A DNA stretch of 64,000 nucleotides from Ophiodon elongatus. Its lineage: Eukaryota > Chordata > Actinopteri > Perciformes > Hexagrammidae. Made by a program: the position numbers and the translations under genes. The notes under the pieces were generated by a model. It did no database searches. It saw only the letters and a program-made list of their open reading frames with translations, and was not told the DNA's origin. Below are positions 24,884 through 37,700 of the stretch, in pieces. The stretch covers positions 4,421,001-4,485,000 of the forward strand of contig JACSYO010001856.1 of the NCBI GenBank assembly GCA_016806645.1, written 5' to 3'. Every line of letters begins with the position of its first letter. Position 1 is the stretch's first letter.

Positions 24884-27611
24884 TCAATTACCACCTGACT
24901 CGTAGCAGTAGACGCCGTGCTTGTGCTGAGGGGGTGGGAAGCCAAAGCTGCGCACCCCGGGCTCAGAGGGACCACAGTTTCTTCGTGGCTTGGTGATGGG
25001 ATACCGAACGCTTCCATCGGACAGCCAGCCGGCGTCACAGAGGTCCAGACCCGTTAGTTTCCAGGCGGCGTAGAGCTGTCCGACCTTGGCGACCTCCGCT
25101 CCGTCCTCCTGACACGCCTGCTGAGCCTCAGTCAGGTTCATCTTGTGAGAGGGCTGAAGATAGTAGACTCTCCCTTTAGAAGGAAACATTTATTGAGACA
25201 TTAAGAGAAACTTCTGCAGGCTGGATGAAGAGCTTTAACATTACATGGCATTCATCTAATTTTAACTGGCATGCCATAAGGCTGGTATTCAAGCTGATAT
25301 AAAATTTATATCCTGTCATGTAGTGTTAAAGCGCTTTGAGTGGTATACAAGTACAGGTCCATTTACCGTTTACCATCCTATTATTCTGATTTTAGCCTGT
25401 AAGGTGGGAAACCTTTGCTAGATAACATTAACAAGGACGAAAAGTGGGGAAAACTTGCGAAATATACAGCAGAATGAATCTTCTAGAGATGAACTTTAAA
25501 GGTTCAAATCATACTTTTTGTAGCCAGTGTGTGTAACAGTTAGTGCTCACAAAACGTTTAGGAATTTTTCTAGTGGTTTGACTGAATTACTAATTGATTT
25601 GCATTACATGTCTTGAAGCTCATAGTTAATTAATTGGTCACTGTTGAGCTCAGGCCAATGCAGCCTTAATAAAGATTAAAGTTGGCTGCTGTGCACTACA
25701 TTTTAACACGTCACCGTAAAAGAAAAGCACAGGTGTAATATAATGACATCAGCTTCTTTGGTTTCATGGTCCTGATCAGCCCTTTTCACAGCAGCCATGC
25801 TGACGTTGCAGGGTAAACACAGCTGTAATCAATAAATTAATTATGGCCCTGTTCCATTTAGGTGGGCCGGGGGCCCTGTTACTGTGCACGCTGGCTCGAA
25901 TGACTGGAACACTTACTAGAATTGGATCGTAATCAACATTATCAATTACACCTGTGTTTACTCAGCATTTACATGTGAAAAGAGCTTATTGTGCACGCTG
26001 GCATACTGTCACACTGAATAGAGCAATCGTTAACGTTATCAGTGACACGTGTGCTTTTCCTGCTACGATGAGTTAAACGATGAGTAAAAAAAACCTTTTC
26101 TAGAAGCAGATCTTGACCCTGTGACATTGTTGGTCTCTCACCACCTCACCTCGGAGCGTAGAGGAGAAGCAGAAGACATCGTAGCGTTGAAGGTGCCGTC
26201 TGCCGTAGCTCCGGACACCCGGGGCGAGGCCGTGCCCGCCGCAGGGCACTCTGGGCCGGGTGATGGGGTACTGCACCGTCCCGTCGGCCAGCCAGCCTGC
26301 ATTGCACCAGTTCAGGCCCTCCTTCCAGGACTGGAAGAGCTGTGTGAAGGTGGCTAGTGTGGAGTCCTGCTCCTCACAGGCCTGCTGGGCTCCCAGGAAG
26401 CTGAGGTGGTAATGACCACCAGGGTGCTGGTAGGGAAACACCACCCCTGAGTGGAGGAATAGATCGGACACTATTACACAAAGTATTTGGGCTTCAAAGG
26501 TGAGTCACTGGGACACTTGGATAGAACGAAGCCATCGTTAATGTTCTTAGTAACACCTGTGCTAATACTTATATAACTTAAATATCTGCTGCTTTTAATA
26601 TGTTTTAATACTGCTATTACTACACACCAGTAATGACAATGAGACTTATAATATTGCCAGACATGATTACATTCATGTTACAGAAGAATGGAATCAATTA
26701 ACCAAGTGAGAATAATTGTGAGCAAGAAAGAAAACCCTTATAACACATTTAATTCCAGGATTGACCATTAATTGAATCAGATATATACACTTCACAATCA
26801 TACAGGTGTTTACCAAAACAAGTAAAACATAAACGGGCTCAAAGCTCTATTTTTAAATTGGACCTCTGAATAGGAATAAAAGATATGTGAAAGGAGAGTG
26901 GAAGTGATGGTATGGACACATTGTACCTCGTAACTCCAGATGGACTGAAGTGCTCCTGTCCTCCAGTCCGTCCACCACCTCGCAGTGGTAACTTCCTGTA
27001 TCATTCAACAGGAGGTTAGTCATCACAAGCGCAGCGTCTCCTGGGAAATCCTGTCTGAGCTGCACACGGCCCCTGACCAACAGACAGACGCTGAGTTCAA
27101 ACAAAAACAAGCTCGCGGAGAAAAGAGTAAATCACGAATGAATAATGTTGTCCCTCCAACAACCTGAAGGCCCCAAAACTACGACTGCGGGAGCCGATGG
27201 TCACCAGCACGTCTGTCTCCTGTCCCCCAGCAGCAGGCAGCCAGGACCACTTGACCCGGACCCCCCTTGGCGAGCTCAACTCAGGCTCATACCAAAACCT
27301 GCACGGCATGGTGGCATTACCCCCTCTGACCGCAAACACTGATGTCTGAGCAGAGTCCACGTGGAGCTTCACACCACTGGAATGAACTGTAGGAAACACA
27401 GAAACACATCTATGAATGTGGACTGACAGAACACATATATTTTTTTTTTTTACATAAACATAACATTTATCCTGTGCATACTTTCTTTGTTGCCATTTCC
27501 ATTGAGGTAGTCATGGTAGAAGAAGTTGTTTGGGATTGTGGGGGCGGCCAGGGAGAGAAGCAGCTGACCCCCCAACAGCAGCAGAGTTTGGAGGCAACAG
27601 ATCATCATCAT
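24884..27611 (-). CDS. hapln3: Hyaluronan and proteoglycan link protein 3
   Basis: This secreted link protein stabilises hyaluronan-proteoglycan aggregates in extracellular matrix. Five coding exons on the minus strand (27482-27611, 27164-27386, 26927-27072, 26150-26446, 24884-25173) join in phase to 361 aa, close to the human length. A signal peptide (MMMICCLQTLLLLGG...) is followed by an Ig V-type domain (about 50-165, with MPC and YHCEVVDG cysteines), link module 1 (about 167-265, WCNAGWLADGTVQYPI) and link module 2 (about 266-361, LCDAGWLSDGSVRYPI). Of several ATGs I chose 27611 because it begins the signal peptide; an in-frame ATG at 27695 is possible. The Ig domain is split by an intron (27073-27163) with a weak GTTGTT donor. 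Being next to mfge8 supports hapln3 over hapln1, 2 or 4. Confidence 0.92.
25315..25380. mobile_element. SINE/LINE tail fragment in hapln3 intron
   Basis: AAAGCGCTTTGAGTGG followed by TACAAGTACAGGTCCATTTACC is a familiar 3' tail of fish retroposons. Only the tail is present. Confidence 0.45.
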
Positions 27612-28721
27612 CAAATCCTGATCCTCAAAGAAAGATCTGATTGGCTCCTTCGTCCCTATAATCACAGTGGAACAATGGCTTCTGTATGACTGCATTATTT
27701 TTTAAACAACCTGTTGTATTTGTAACTTTAGATGTTGTGACCCTAGAGTGTCAGTAGAGGTCAGCATGACACCACAATACTGAGCTCTGTCTATTTGTTA
27801 TGAAACTAATTTAGCCACTTCGACAACTTTAAGCATTTGATATCATATGTTAGTTAAAAACGATGTTTTATGCATTCTGGCACCCCAAAACTGCTGCTTT
27901 CAAAGGCCGATTTAAAAGATAGAAATGTTGATTATTGGCAGAATAAGTTTGCAGGTAGTCTGAGAACTATTTCAGTTATTTCCATAATTGCACACCTGTG
28001 ACATTGTTTGACTCGATGTAAGATACCTGGACGCCAGGTCAGAAGAAAACACTGAAAATGTCCAAAAACAAAAAGTCGAACACATTTATATTTCGTAAAG
28101 CGAATTTCAGAAGCTCATTTGACCAATAAAGCGACTCGTGTCATAAAGCATACAGAACATATTTGACACAATCCTTTTCTTGATTGATTTATTTCCCTCA
28201 CTTACCGTAAAACACTTTTGTATTCTAAAAAAATCCTCGCCGAGAGGAAAGCTTTGATGTTGAGGAGCAGAAGTCAGAAGAAAAGAACAAATCGGTTTCT
28301 TCAAGAGGTCGCAGAAGGTCTGAAGCGCCCTCTGGGTTTCTGGTCAAACAACAAGACGCGTCAGTTTAAGTCTCCTCGGCTCTTTGCCGCTAATAAAATA
28401 AAAATCTATAGTCACCAGTGACACGTGTAGTCCACGTTCCGTTGAAGAGTAAAAGGGCTGTGATGCTGAACTGCTGCGATCAAGCTGTTGGACTGGAATC
28501 CCACCCGAGGGTGTTTCTGCAGCCGGCGGGTGAAGGGAGGACAGTGATGTCCCCAATTTCAGATATAGAATTTTTTAGACCTATGCAAATTAAGAATCGG
28601 GAAAACATTTATTGCTTTCTGTTTCTTTTTTAAAATCTAGCGTAGATTTGTTAAAATGTGCTTCTTTTTTTTTTTTTTTTGCATTTTCCCTGCAAATTCT
28701 GCAAAACTACAAATAGATATT

Positions 28722-28790
28722 TAATTAAATGTATTTGGTATAGCCCAAAATCAGCATCAGAGGTCTTTACAATCTGTACACAATAAATAT
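28722..28790 (-). mobile_element. SINE-like tail, reverse orientation
   Basis: Read on the minus strand this gives ACAGATTGTAAAGACCTCTG then TTTTGGGCTATACC, the 3' end also seen at 38639-38848. Confidence 0.5.
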
Positions 28791-29693
28791 ATATACACAA
28801 AACATTTTACCGAAAAACTTTGAATCAAACTAAACACGTTATTTATCCAAACCATTCAGTTTAATTTTTTAAGACTGTTAAATCTGCGTTAGAGTATAGT
28901 ATACATATGATTTTATCAAATGTGATAACATTTTCTACTGCAAGGCAGTTTCAGTGCACTGGGTGAATTACTAACTATCTTAAAGCACAGATGACTTGTT
29001 TTACTCCCACAAACCCAAGTTATAGAATCACTGTTCTTTTTATTACAGTACAGCTGTTTGTGGAGGGATAACTTGGGAGAAAACTGCAAAGCTCTCTGAA
29101 AGCAGATGTTTGTTGCAGAGGCTCCCCACTTGACTCCAGCTGGTAGCTGTGTTTTTTCTTCTTCTCCTGGAGGCTCTGTGATCTTTTATAGGAAACTGTG
29201 CTATGTTGTGCAAAACATACAAGAAATACACATCTACATGCAATAAGGCATAGACACGCACGGTGAGGACAGATGTGTTAGAGATGCTCCGTCCTCCACC
29301 GTGTTCATTTCATAGAGATGAAAGCTGTTGCCAGGGGCCAAACATACCAGGACTGTGAGTTTAGCAGGGAGATGAGTGCCCAACAGGGTGTAATTACTCT
29401 TGTAAACAGCAGGCCAAAGCCCGGTAGTCCAGCGTGGAGAAGAATCCCATCATATCTTGTTGTGGTTGGGACCGTGTGTGAAGGAAGCAGAACGCAGCAG
29501 CTTGGTATTGGAAATGTTTTTGAGTTTAATTCTGTTCGGAGAGCTTCAAATTAAATGCAAAGTCATGCTGTATCTTCCTCTGCTGTTATCTTTGGGCAGC
29601 GATATGTTACAATTATATCAACTTCTGAATAACGCAGAGATGCTTCTTAAATGGAAAGTTCCTCTCCTTCATGCGGCTCCCCTTTTGTCCCCT

Positions 29694-29755
29694 GTATGCA
29701 TGTATGCATGTATGTATGCATGTATGTATGCATGTATGTATGTATGTATGTATGT
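29694..29755. repeat. (GCATGTAT/ATGT)n microsatellite
   Basis: Tandem ATGT tetramers with periodic GCATGT variants. Confidence 0.95.
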
Positions 29756-29995
29756 GGCCCTCAATGACCAGTCTACTCATGCAGAACATTTGGACATTGT
29801 CTGACCAAATGGGACTCTTATAGCCAGCAGTGGGAAATAATATATTATGTAACTGGTGACATTCAGTATATCAGCTCATACTACAACATGACAAAGCAAA
29901 GCAAAAAAATATTAAATTTTAAAAATATTTAATAAACGATCTCTGTTCAAGATCAACAATGAATAATAATAATACAAAAAGAATGTAAAACAATG

Positions 29996-30001
29996 TTTAT
30001 T
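29996..30001 (-). terminator. Putative mfge8 polyadenylation signal
   Basis: AATAAA on the minus strand about 575 bp after the mfge8 stop. It is a plausible transcript end, but not the only candidate. Confidence 0.4.
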
Positions 30002-30574
30002 TTCTACACATCTTTCTACATAGTTCACATTTGTTGTAAAAAGGATTTAATTGCAATGAAACTATTTGTAAGAATGAAATGGAAAAACAATCTGCTGAAA
30101 TGTGTAAAGAAAACATTAAAAGTCCAACATTTGATTGACAGATCACTGGGCTGCAGTTCAAATTTTTTAAAATTAAATTTTCCACTCTTGGACATAATCT
30201 CTTCCAGGATTGTTCAAAATATTATTGCACAGGCCCTGCGTCATTTGTGCTCAAGTAACCAAACAGCGGTTTAGTTGTCCTCCGCAGACTGTTAAAAACA
30301 AAAAGATGGGGTTACTAACTGGTTAAAACTGGCAATTTAGCTTTGAGTACAACTGGAAGAGGCGGAGAGCACTACTTATCACGTCTACCGACTTACGAGA
30401 CTTATTGATACTTCATACAGGACTCTGTACGTCAAAACAATGTGTCCAAACAATGTTATTGACATAAACATTAAAGTTAGAAAGTGCTACAAGTGTCACA
30501 GTCCCAGCAGCCAACAGGAGCTTTTATTCCTCTGCTGTGGTTTGAGGAGACGGAGCGACCTGATTGATGAGTTT

Positions 30575-32479
30575 CTAATCATCGCAGCCCAGCAGCTCCA
30601 TGCGCAGAGTGACGCGCTCGTGCCACTCCCAGGGGACGACGCGGACGTACCGGGCGTAGAACGGAGGCTCGAAGAGATTCTTCTTGTGGGTGTTGTTGTC
30701 AATGTTGCCTTGTAAAAGCTGCAAATAAACGTTAAGGTTATGGTTAAAGTAAAAATAATTAACTATTGAGCAGAAGCTATTGTATAAAGCATGTTCGGTC
30801 CAAGTTTGTTCACTTTGCAAAGAAGGACAAGGGGATAAGGAAGGAAGTGGGCACACTGCAATGTACACGTTTGGTGAATACATCCACTGAACGTCTTATT
30901 GACTGGACCATCAGGGGTTGTTAATCAAACTGAGCCGTGCTGCCTTCTGACAAACCTTACGACCCGGATCATTACAGCCCCACCCAGACGTTCAAGAGCT
31001 TTTCAGACGAAGCCCCCCGGGCAGCATCATTATGTCATGGGCCTACTGCTGCTCTGCGCTCGGTAAAAACATCAAAGCTACAGTTTTATTGGATCATCTG
31101 GGCCCTAGCTAAAACAAATGTCCTAGTTCTCTCAGAGAACTAAGCCATGGCGCCACTTCTCCAGCAAGAGACATAAAATGCATCTCATCCTCATGAAGGG
31201 AAAGAGAGAACAGAAAGGGGAGCGGACATGTTGGATTTTTACTTTTTATGCAAAAAAGCATCAGAAAAGAGGCTCTGCATTAAAATGAGACTCATTTCTG
31301 AAGACGTACATACACAGTATACTGTATTCACATATGGCTGACCTTATCATTGGTGGTGTTCTCCTGCTTCACCATACTCCATGACTCTCCATCGTTACTG
31401 TAAGCAACTTTGAACAGTGTCACAAACTGCAGCACCCCAAAGTCCTTGGCCCCCTGAGTGATGATGCCTGTGAGGCGCTTTGTCTTCTCTAGATCGACCT
31501 GGTGAAGGAACAAAGGAAACAGTTATACTCTGCAACACCTGCTGGCTTTGAAGGATACTTTTACCAGTAGTGACTTTCTCTCCCCCTCCCCCCCTCCTCA
31601 CCTGGATCCACTCTGAGCGGTTGTTGTGTGCAGGAGACCAGGCGTTCGTCTTTCCCTGCTTATCCAGTCGGGCGAACTGAGGGTGCCACGTGAAGGTATC
31701 AATGCCCCACGTGCGGAAAGCGCTGGAGGCCGAAAGCTGCCCGTCCGAGACGAGGCGAGACTTCATTCCCAGAGGCTCTGAGCAACCTGCCGTGTTTGAA
31801 TAAACTGTGAATGAAAAGCAGACGGAAAGAGGGAGGGAGGGGAAACCCAAAGCGACAGAAAGAGGAAGAGGAAAGGGAGAAAAGAAAAGAATACACCCGA
31901 AGAAATTAAATTCAACTTTCATCCATCTGAAGAAATATCCAGAAGAATGTGATTGATTCAAATCATTTTTACACCCAAGACTGAGACAGGAGCAGAAAGA
32001 GGCGTACAGAGCAGGAGAATGCATGCACTAATCAAGTGTTCACCATCCACCATGTTTCTGTGTAAATGTTCTGTGTTGTGTTCGAAGAAGGACAAAAAGA
32101 TGGAGGTGTTTTTTTTCTCGCTATGTGCATGTGTGCTTGGAATTGCTGCTTTAACTGTCGCACAGTGAGGTCTACACACAGAACACTGTTTATACTATTC
32201 ATATACTATTCATCTAACCACGGCTGGATGGAGGCCACGTTATGTAGTTAAAATAAAGTATTTTTGCTTTTCAGTGTAACCCCAGCAAGACGAAATCTAC
32301 ACAGTAAAACAATAGACAGAGGGAAAGTCAAGCAAAAGAGTCTGCTTCAAGGAATATTATCTATATTAAAAGCTTTTTTTTTTTTTTTAAATGGAAAGAT
32401 CACAGAGGCTTTAACTTGCCTCAACTTGAACTTACTGTAGTTTGTCTGTTCCTTTTCAATAACATCACATTTGTCGTAG

Positions 32480-32514
<35 letters not shown>

Positions 32515-34675
32515 GATAATTAATCATCAACAAGTTTCTGTACTTGCTTTAAATTGTAACCGGATGTTTTCTGTGTGTTTACCATTGAGTTCACAGCCCA
32601 CCAGCTCCATGCGCAGCGTGCAGGCCTTGCGGCAAACCACGGGGATGATGCGGATGTACTGGCCCACGAGAGGAGGGTCAAAAAGGTTGGTCTTGGTGCT
32701 GTCGTTATCTGTGTTGCCAATGAAAACCTGCAGCACACCGACACGGGAAATTAGACAAGTATCGGAAGAAAGAGAAGCTTTCTGCTGGTAAACATTGTGA
32801 GTAACTTGTGTGAGATAAAAGGGAGGTCCTCTGACCTTGTCTCTCCGTTGGCCGTCCACTCTGTAAGTGGTATAAGCGGTTCCATCGAAGCTGCTCGCCA
32901 CCTTGAAGGCCTTGATGTACTCTGACGTGCCCATGCGACTGGCACCCTGAGTGATGATGCCCGTCAGACGCATCTTTTTCTGCATATTAATCTGTTGTCA
33001 ACAAGTGAACAAGTGTTAGTCAGCTTCCCAGCTCTCGGTCGTAAGGCTCATGATTTTAAAGTGCTCGGTTCTCCCACCTCGATCCAGGGGTTCCTGTCGT
33101 GGGCGGCTGACGTCCAGGCATTGACGATGCCCTGGTTGTTGAGTCGAGCCAACTCCGGGCCCCAGCGCTGAAGACCCAGAATGCCGAAGTGCAAAGAGGA
33201 GGCTGAAATCTGGGACTCCACGATCGCTCCTCCCTCCATCCCCAGCAGTGAAATGCAACCTGGGACACAGCCATTCAAATATTTTCAAGCCAGTTACGAC
33301 ACTTTCAGTTTAAATCACACGAATTACAGTGCCACTTTTTTGTGACCACTAGTAGTACTAGTAAAATACTAAAATTAGATTTCACTTACACCTTTTGAAA
33401 ACATTTTATTTAGGAAAAGTGTGTGAAATAAAAACGAATAGTTGGTAAACGTACTTAGCTGGCACTGCTTTCCAACATACGGTGAGGGGCATTGGCACGT
33501 GTAGTCGCCATCGAGATCTCGACATGCCCCTCCATTCTTACAGGGCTGGTTGGCACAGTCGTTCACATCTGAAAAAGAGAGAGCAACTCATTGCCTTATT
33601 TTCAACTCCTCAAACTGACTTCAGTCAGGAATCACAAAAAAGAAGATTGTTAGAGATGAGGTGCACACCTGCACCACAAACGGCCCTTAGACAGAGAACG
33701 GAGGGAGGTTGAGGCAGGTGGAGGGACACAATAGCCTCGCTGTGTCTCCAACATAAGTAGTTTCTCTTAAATTGTTCACGATGACAGAAATGCCCCCGAG
33801 GGCAGCACTGAGGAGACGGGACAACCTTGGCAACCAGCTTAAAAGACCCAGCCAGTTAAAGGTGAAAGGTCACGGTTGATCATCGTATTTCTGTGCTATG
33901 ACTCGATGAATGTGAACATACGCAGGAGATTTTAGGAGGTTATACCGCTTTATCATCAGTTAGCCCACAAACTGTTGTGGCAACTGTATAATAATAATAA
34001 TAATAATAACAGTTCTGATATCTGGACAAACAGATATCATATATATATAAAATATATTTTGTATTTCAGCTGATAAAATTAGTCCATAAATGTCATATGC
34101 ACGGTTTCCCAGCTTTGTCTCAATCTACTTAAGATCTTGCATCTCAGACCAACCCTTGTTTCCCTCCACAGTAGCCATAGCAACAAAGCAAGTCTGTGGT
34201 TCCCTTTTGAACACTGAACACGTAATGCTTTCTAATCTCCACTAGGTGGCATGCTAGAACAGCATCTACATGGTTTATCCAGCTCAGTGTGATGATTGTG
34301 GTAAAAGGACCTACATATTTTCACAGGGGGATGCTAAACCAATTTGTGAGAGAGATGATAGTTCAACGACTATTCACAGAAGACCAAGCAATAAAATACT
34401 TTTTTCGATACAAAAAGTTGGGTCCACCGGGTAACCGCAGGTGCTGTTTTTGCTGGAAGAACTGTATTAAGTCCCGTTGGTAATTATAGCCTTTGCATAT
34501 ATACATTATGGTCTGGTCAAAAACAGTAGCTCCTTCTGGAAATTATCAGTTTTGACCCATGCATTGAGACAATCTTCACTGCAGCCAGATCAGGTCTGAG
34601 TACAGCTCCACTTCCTGTTGCTTGCTAAAGACTTATTGCTAAACACAACTAGCCAATCACAGCCAACTGAGTCGA

Positions 34676-34721
<46 letters not shown>

Positions 34722-37700
34722 TGTAGTCAGCTGATACCGGAAATTGTTAAATTTGGCATTAAATTGTTCTAATAACAATCTATATCTATATATTTAGCTG
34801 CCAACAAAATAATATAATATTTCAACCACGTACCTGAATTAATCTAATCATGGAATATATTTGAACCCCGCCTTCAAAAAAATACAAAAAGTAAACTTAA
34901 AGTGGTCTAAATGTGTAACTGTTAGTTGTCCTGATGGAAATAAAAAGTAGAAATAGAACTGGACTTCGTGGGAAAATACAAGTCACAAAAGCACAAGGCC
35001 ATATGGCATGATCAATTTTAATTCTAATTTTTTGTGTACATGCAATAGAAGGAGATACACAATAAAATATATTTAGCTTGAAACGCCTTTTTAAAGAAAA
35101 AATAAAGAGAAAGTTATTGACTAAAATCTAACAAGCTCCCTTGACAGGAAACTGAAGTTAAGCTCCCTTTTGAGACAACGCCTTCAGTTTCCTGTCTTCT
35201 ACCAAGCCTCGCAGTGCCCTGCTTCGATGTCCGATCATGTGGTTTAAATACCACATCTGGAACATCAGTCAGCTTCATCCTGCACTGAATGTCCCCAATT
35301 CACTAAAGTTATCCTACTAAAGTATTAAAGTATTAAAGTATTAAAGTAAACTGTGTGTTTAGCCTTTTTGTTTACATTCTGGTGCACCTGTATCACGTAA
35401 AGTCCTGCTGCTTTGGCTACCAGCAATTCATTTCATCACCTGGATTACTTTTGATACATAAGAAAACGTCTGAATCTGCTGATTATGAGCCAAGATCTGT
35501 GGAAAATGTTTGGTTAAATGTAACTTATCCAGCCCTATTTAACCTCTCTCACTAACTCTACCAGACTTTAGAACTAAAGCAGATGACAGATTGACGTAAT
35601 GCCACATGGGTCAGTTTAATGCTTTTTCCCGTTAACACTAAGAGGATTGGTCACAACTTAGAAACAAATGCCTGTATGGCTGCAACAATACTGGCACAAA
35701 ACGGCTATTAACACTGAGAAGCAGGTGATCCTACCAAGAGAAAGGCTGTGAAATAGCCTCACTGATTTGATCTGGGATTAGCTTTCACATGTTTTGCCAA
35801 CACTGCTAACGTGACAGCCGTGCCAAGTATGCCATTTCCCCCCCTAGTGTTTCATGCAAATTGAATGCAACTATTACTATCTTTACCAAGTCACTTTGCA
35901 TCTGAAATTTACTATTGAAACTTCTGTCATGTCATTAGATGTAACTGTGACTTTATGTCTGTGCATTTACTGTACATAATATACAGGACAGATTAAACCT
36001 CATTCCAACAGTCCAGCCTGTGACGTCTGACTGAATCAAAATTAGAAAATGTTTGGGAGTAGACGACCACACTGCAGGAAGACTACAATTGGTGGTCAGG
36101 CTGTGGGCTCGAGAGGGAGGGCTGTTCATTCACACAAAAAAAGGCCTCTTCAGTAATAACAAAAATTAAAGTCAAGCAAGTTACTTTTATTCTATATTTT
36201 TCCGCCCGATGACTTTTTCTTTCAGCAGTCATTCACACAAAGCTTATAGTCGTTTCAATTCCAAATTATAGATTTCAGAAACGCTCCTTTTACTCCAGGA
36301 GATTTTGATAGTCAGTTTCACACCTGGAGTAAATAATCCTCCATTTCCTTCCTTTTCTAATCATTCTTCCACTGATGAACCTAAAATACTTGCAATAATT
36401 CCAAGTCATTACATTAAGAGGATATGATAGAATCCACTTTTATCAAATTCTTCTTCGTCTGAGTTGGCCGAGCTTGAGCACAAACAGTTGCAGTGTTGAA
36501 CCTACGTGGAGTGCGTCTGCATGCTAAGAGACTTGGAGTGGTCTTTTACTAATTAGCCGAACAGAATGACCGCCGAACCCGCTGAATGAGGCTCTTTCAT
36601 GGAAATGCTGAGACGGACTACACACCTCTTTCCCTGCCGATGATGTGACAGGATGGAAAATGCTCGTGTTCACGGAGGAGTCTGCTGAAAGTGGAGCCCC
36701 ACTCTGCTATTTGTATTACTCTGCCTGTCGGACAAAAATTTGGCTCGACATTCTCTCTCACTCACTCTCATTTTCTTGCTTTTTTTTCTTGTATTAGAAT
36801 CCATAACTGTTATTACTTTTTGTATCTAGATGCATGTCAGCACTTGATGGTTAAATACAAGCTTTCCAAATGAATTGAATAGATAGCAAAACGTTTCGAA
36901 ATAAACTGACAACGCACAGTGCAAATTTAAAGATATTTATGGAGAATGTAAAAAAATTTGAATCCACATGGCAAAATAAGCCACTCAGACTCGTGAATCA
37001 CATCCACAAGTAGCTTACTGATCTGGCAGTGCACTCCCTCGAAGCCGGGCTGGCACTTGCAGACGTACTCGTTGAAAACGTCTCCTCGTCTGGTCGGAGT
37101 GAGGATCTTGCACGACCCATCGTTCTTGCAGGGGTTTGGTCTGCAGGGTCCTGAGAAAGATGGAAGAAGGAAGAGAACTGGTGTAAAGCGTCTGATGTAA
37201 CCGTGCCTTTCCCCTCCAAGAGGTTGCACTTTGCCGTACCGATCTCTGTCAGGTTGCAGGTGTCTCCACCGAAGCCGTCCGCACAGATGCAGATGAACGG
37301 ATCCTCTCCGAACCCTGTCACACATGTTCCTCCGTTATGGCAAACATTCACCTCACAGTAGTCACCTGAGTAAACGAGAGAAACAGGGGGTTATAAAATC
37401 ACTTCATCCAACTAGACCTCAGCACAGCTACCGCCGGTGCAATTTGCGTTTGACCCATTTTGTTGTGCAATGGTGGTAATGAACTTGTTACCATGAATAC
37501 CAGGGACACCAATTTCTCCCCTGCCAGTGGTTACAGTGAACTAGACAGTGCAGTGCAGCTACAACACATGTTGTCTGTGAATGGAGAAACACTTAGCCTC
37601 CTGATGTTGTTATGCTTTTGCTTAAATTCAAGCCACAGATGAACAGAACAAGCTCCCACTGATTCTCTGGAGGCAGTCACAAGCCATTCGTTAAATAGAA

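Larger units (their letters stand above)
27612..29980. other. hapln3 upstream and mfge8 downstream intergenic region
   Basis: No gene is recognised. The hapln3 promoter must lie near the left end. A reverse-oriented SINE-tail fragment (about 28722-28790) and a (GCATGTAT)n array (29694-29755) are present. Short open frames in 28218-29554 have no family resemblance. Confidence 0.5.
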
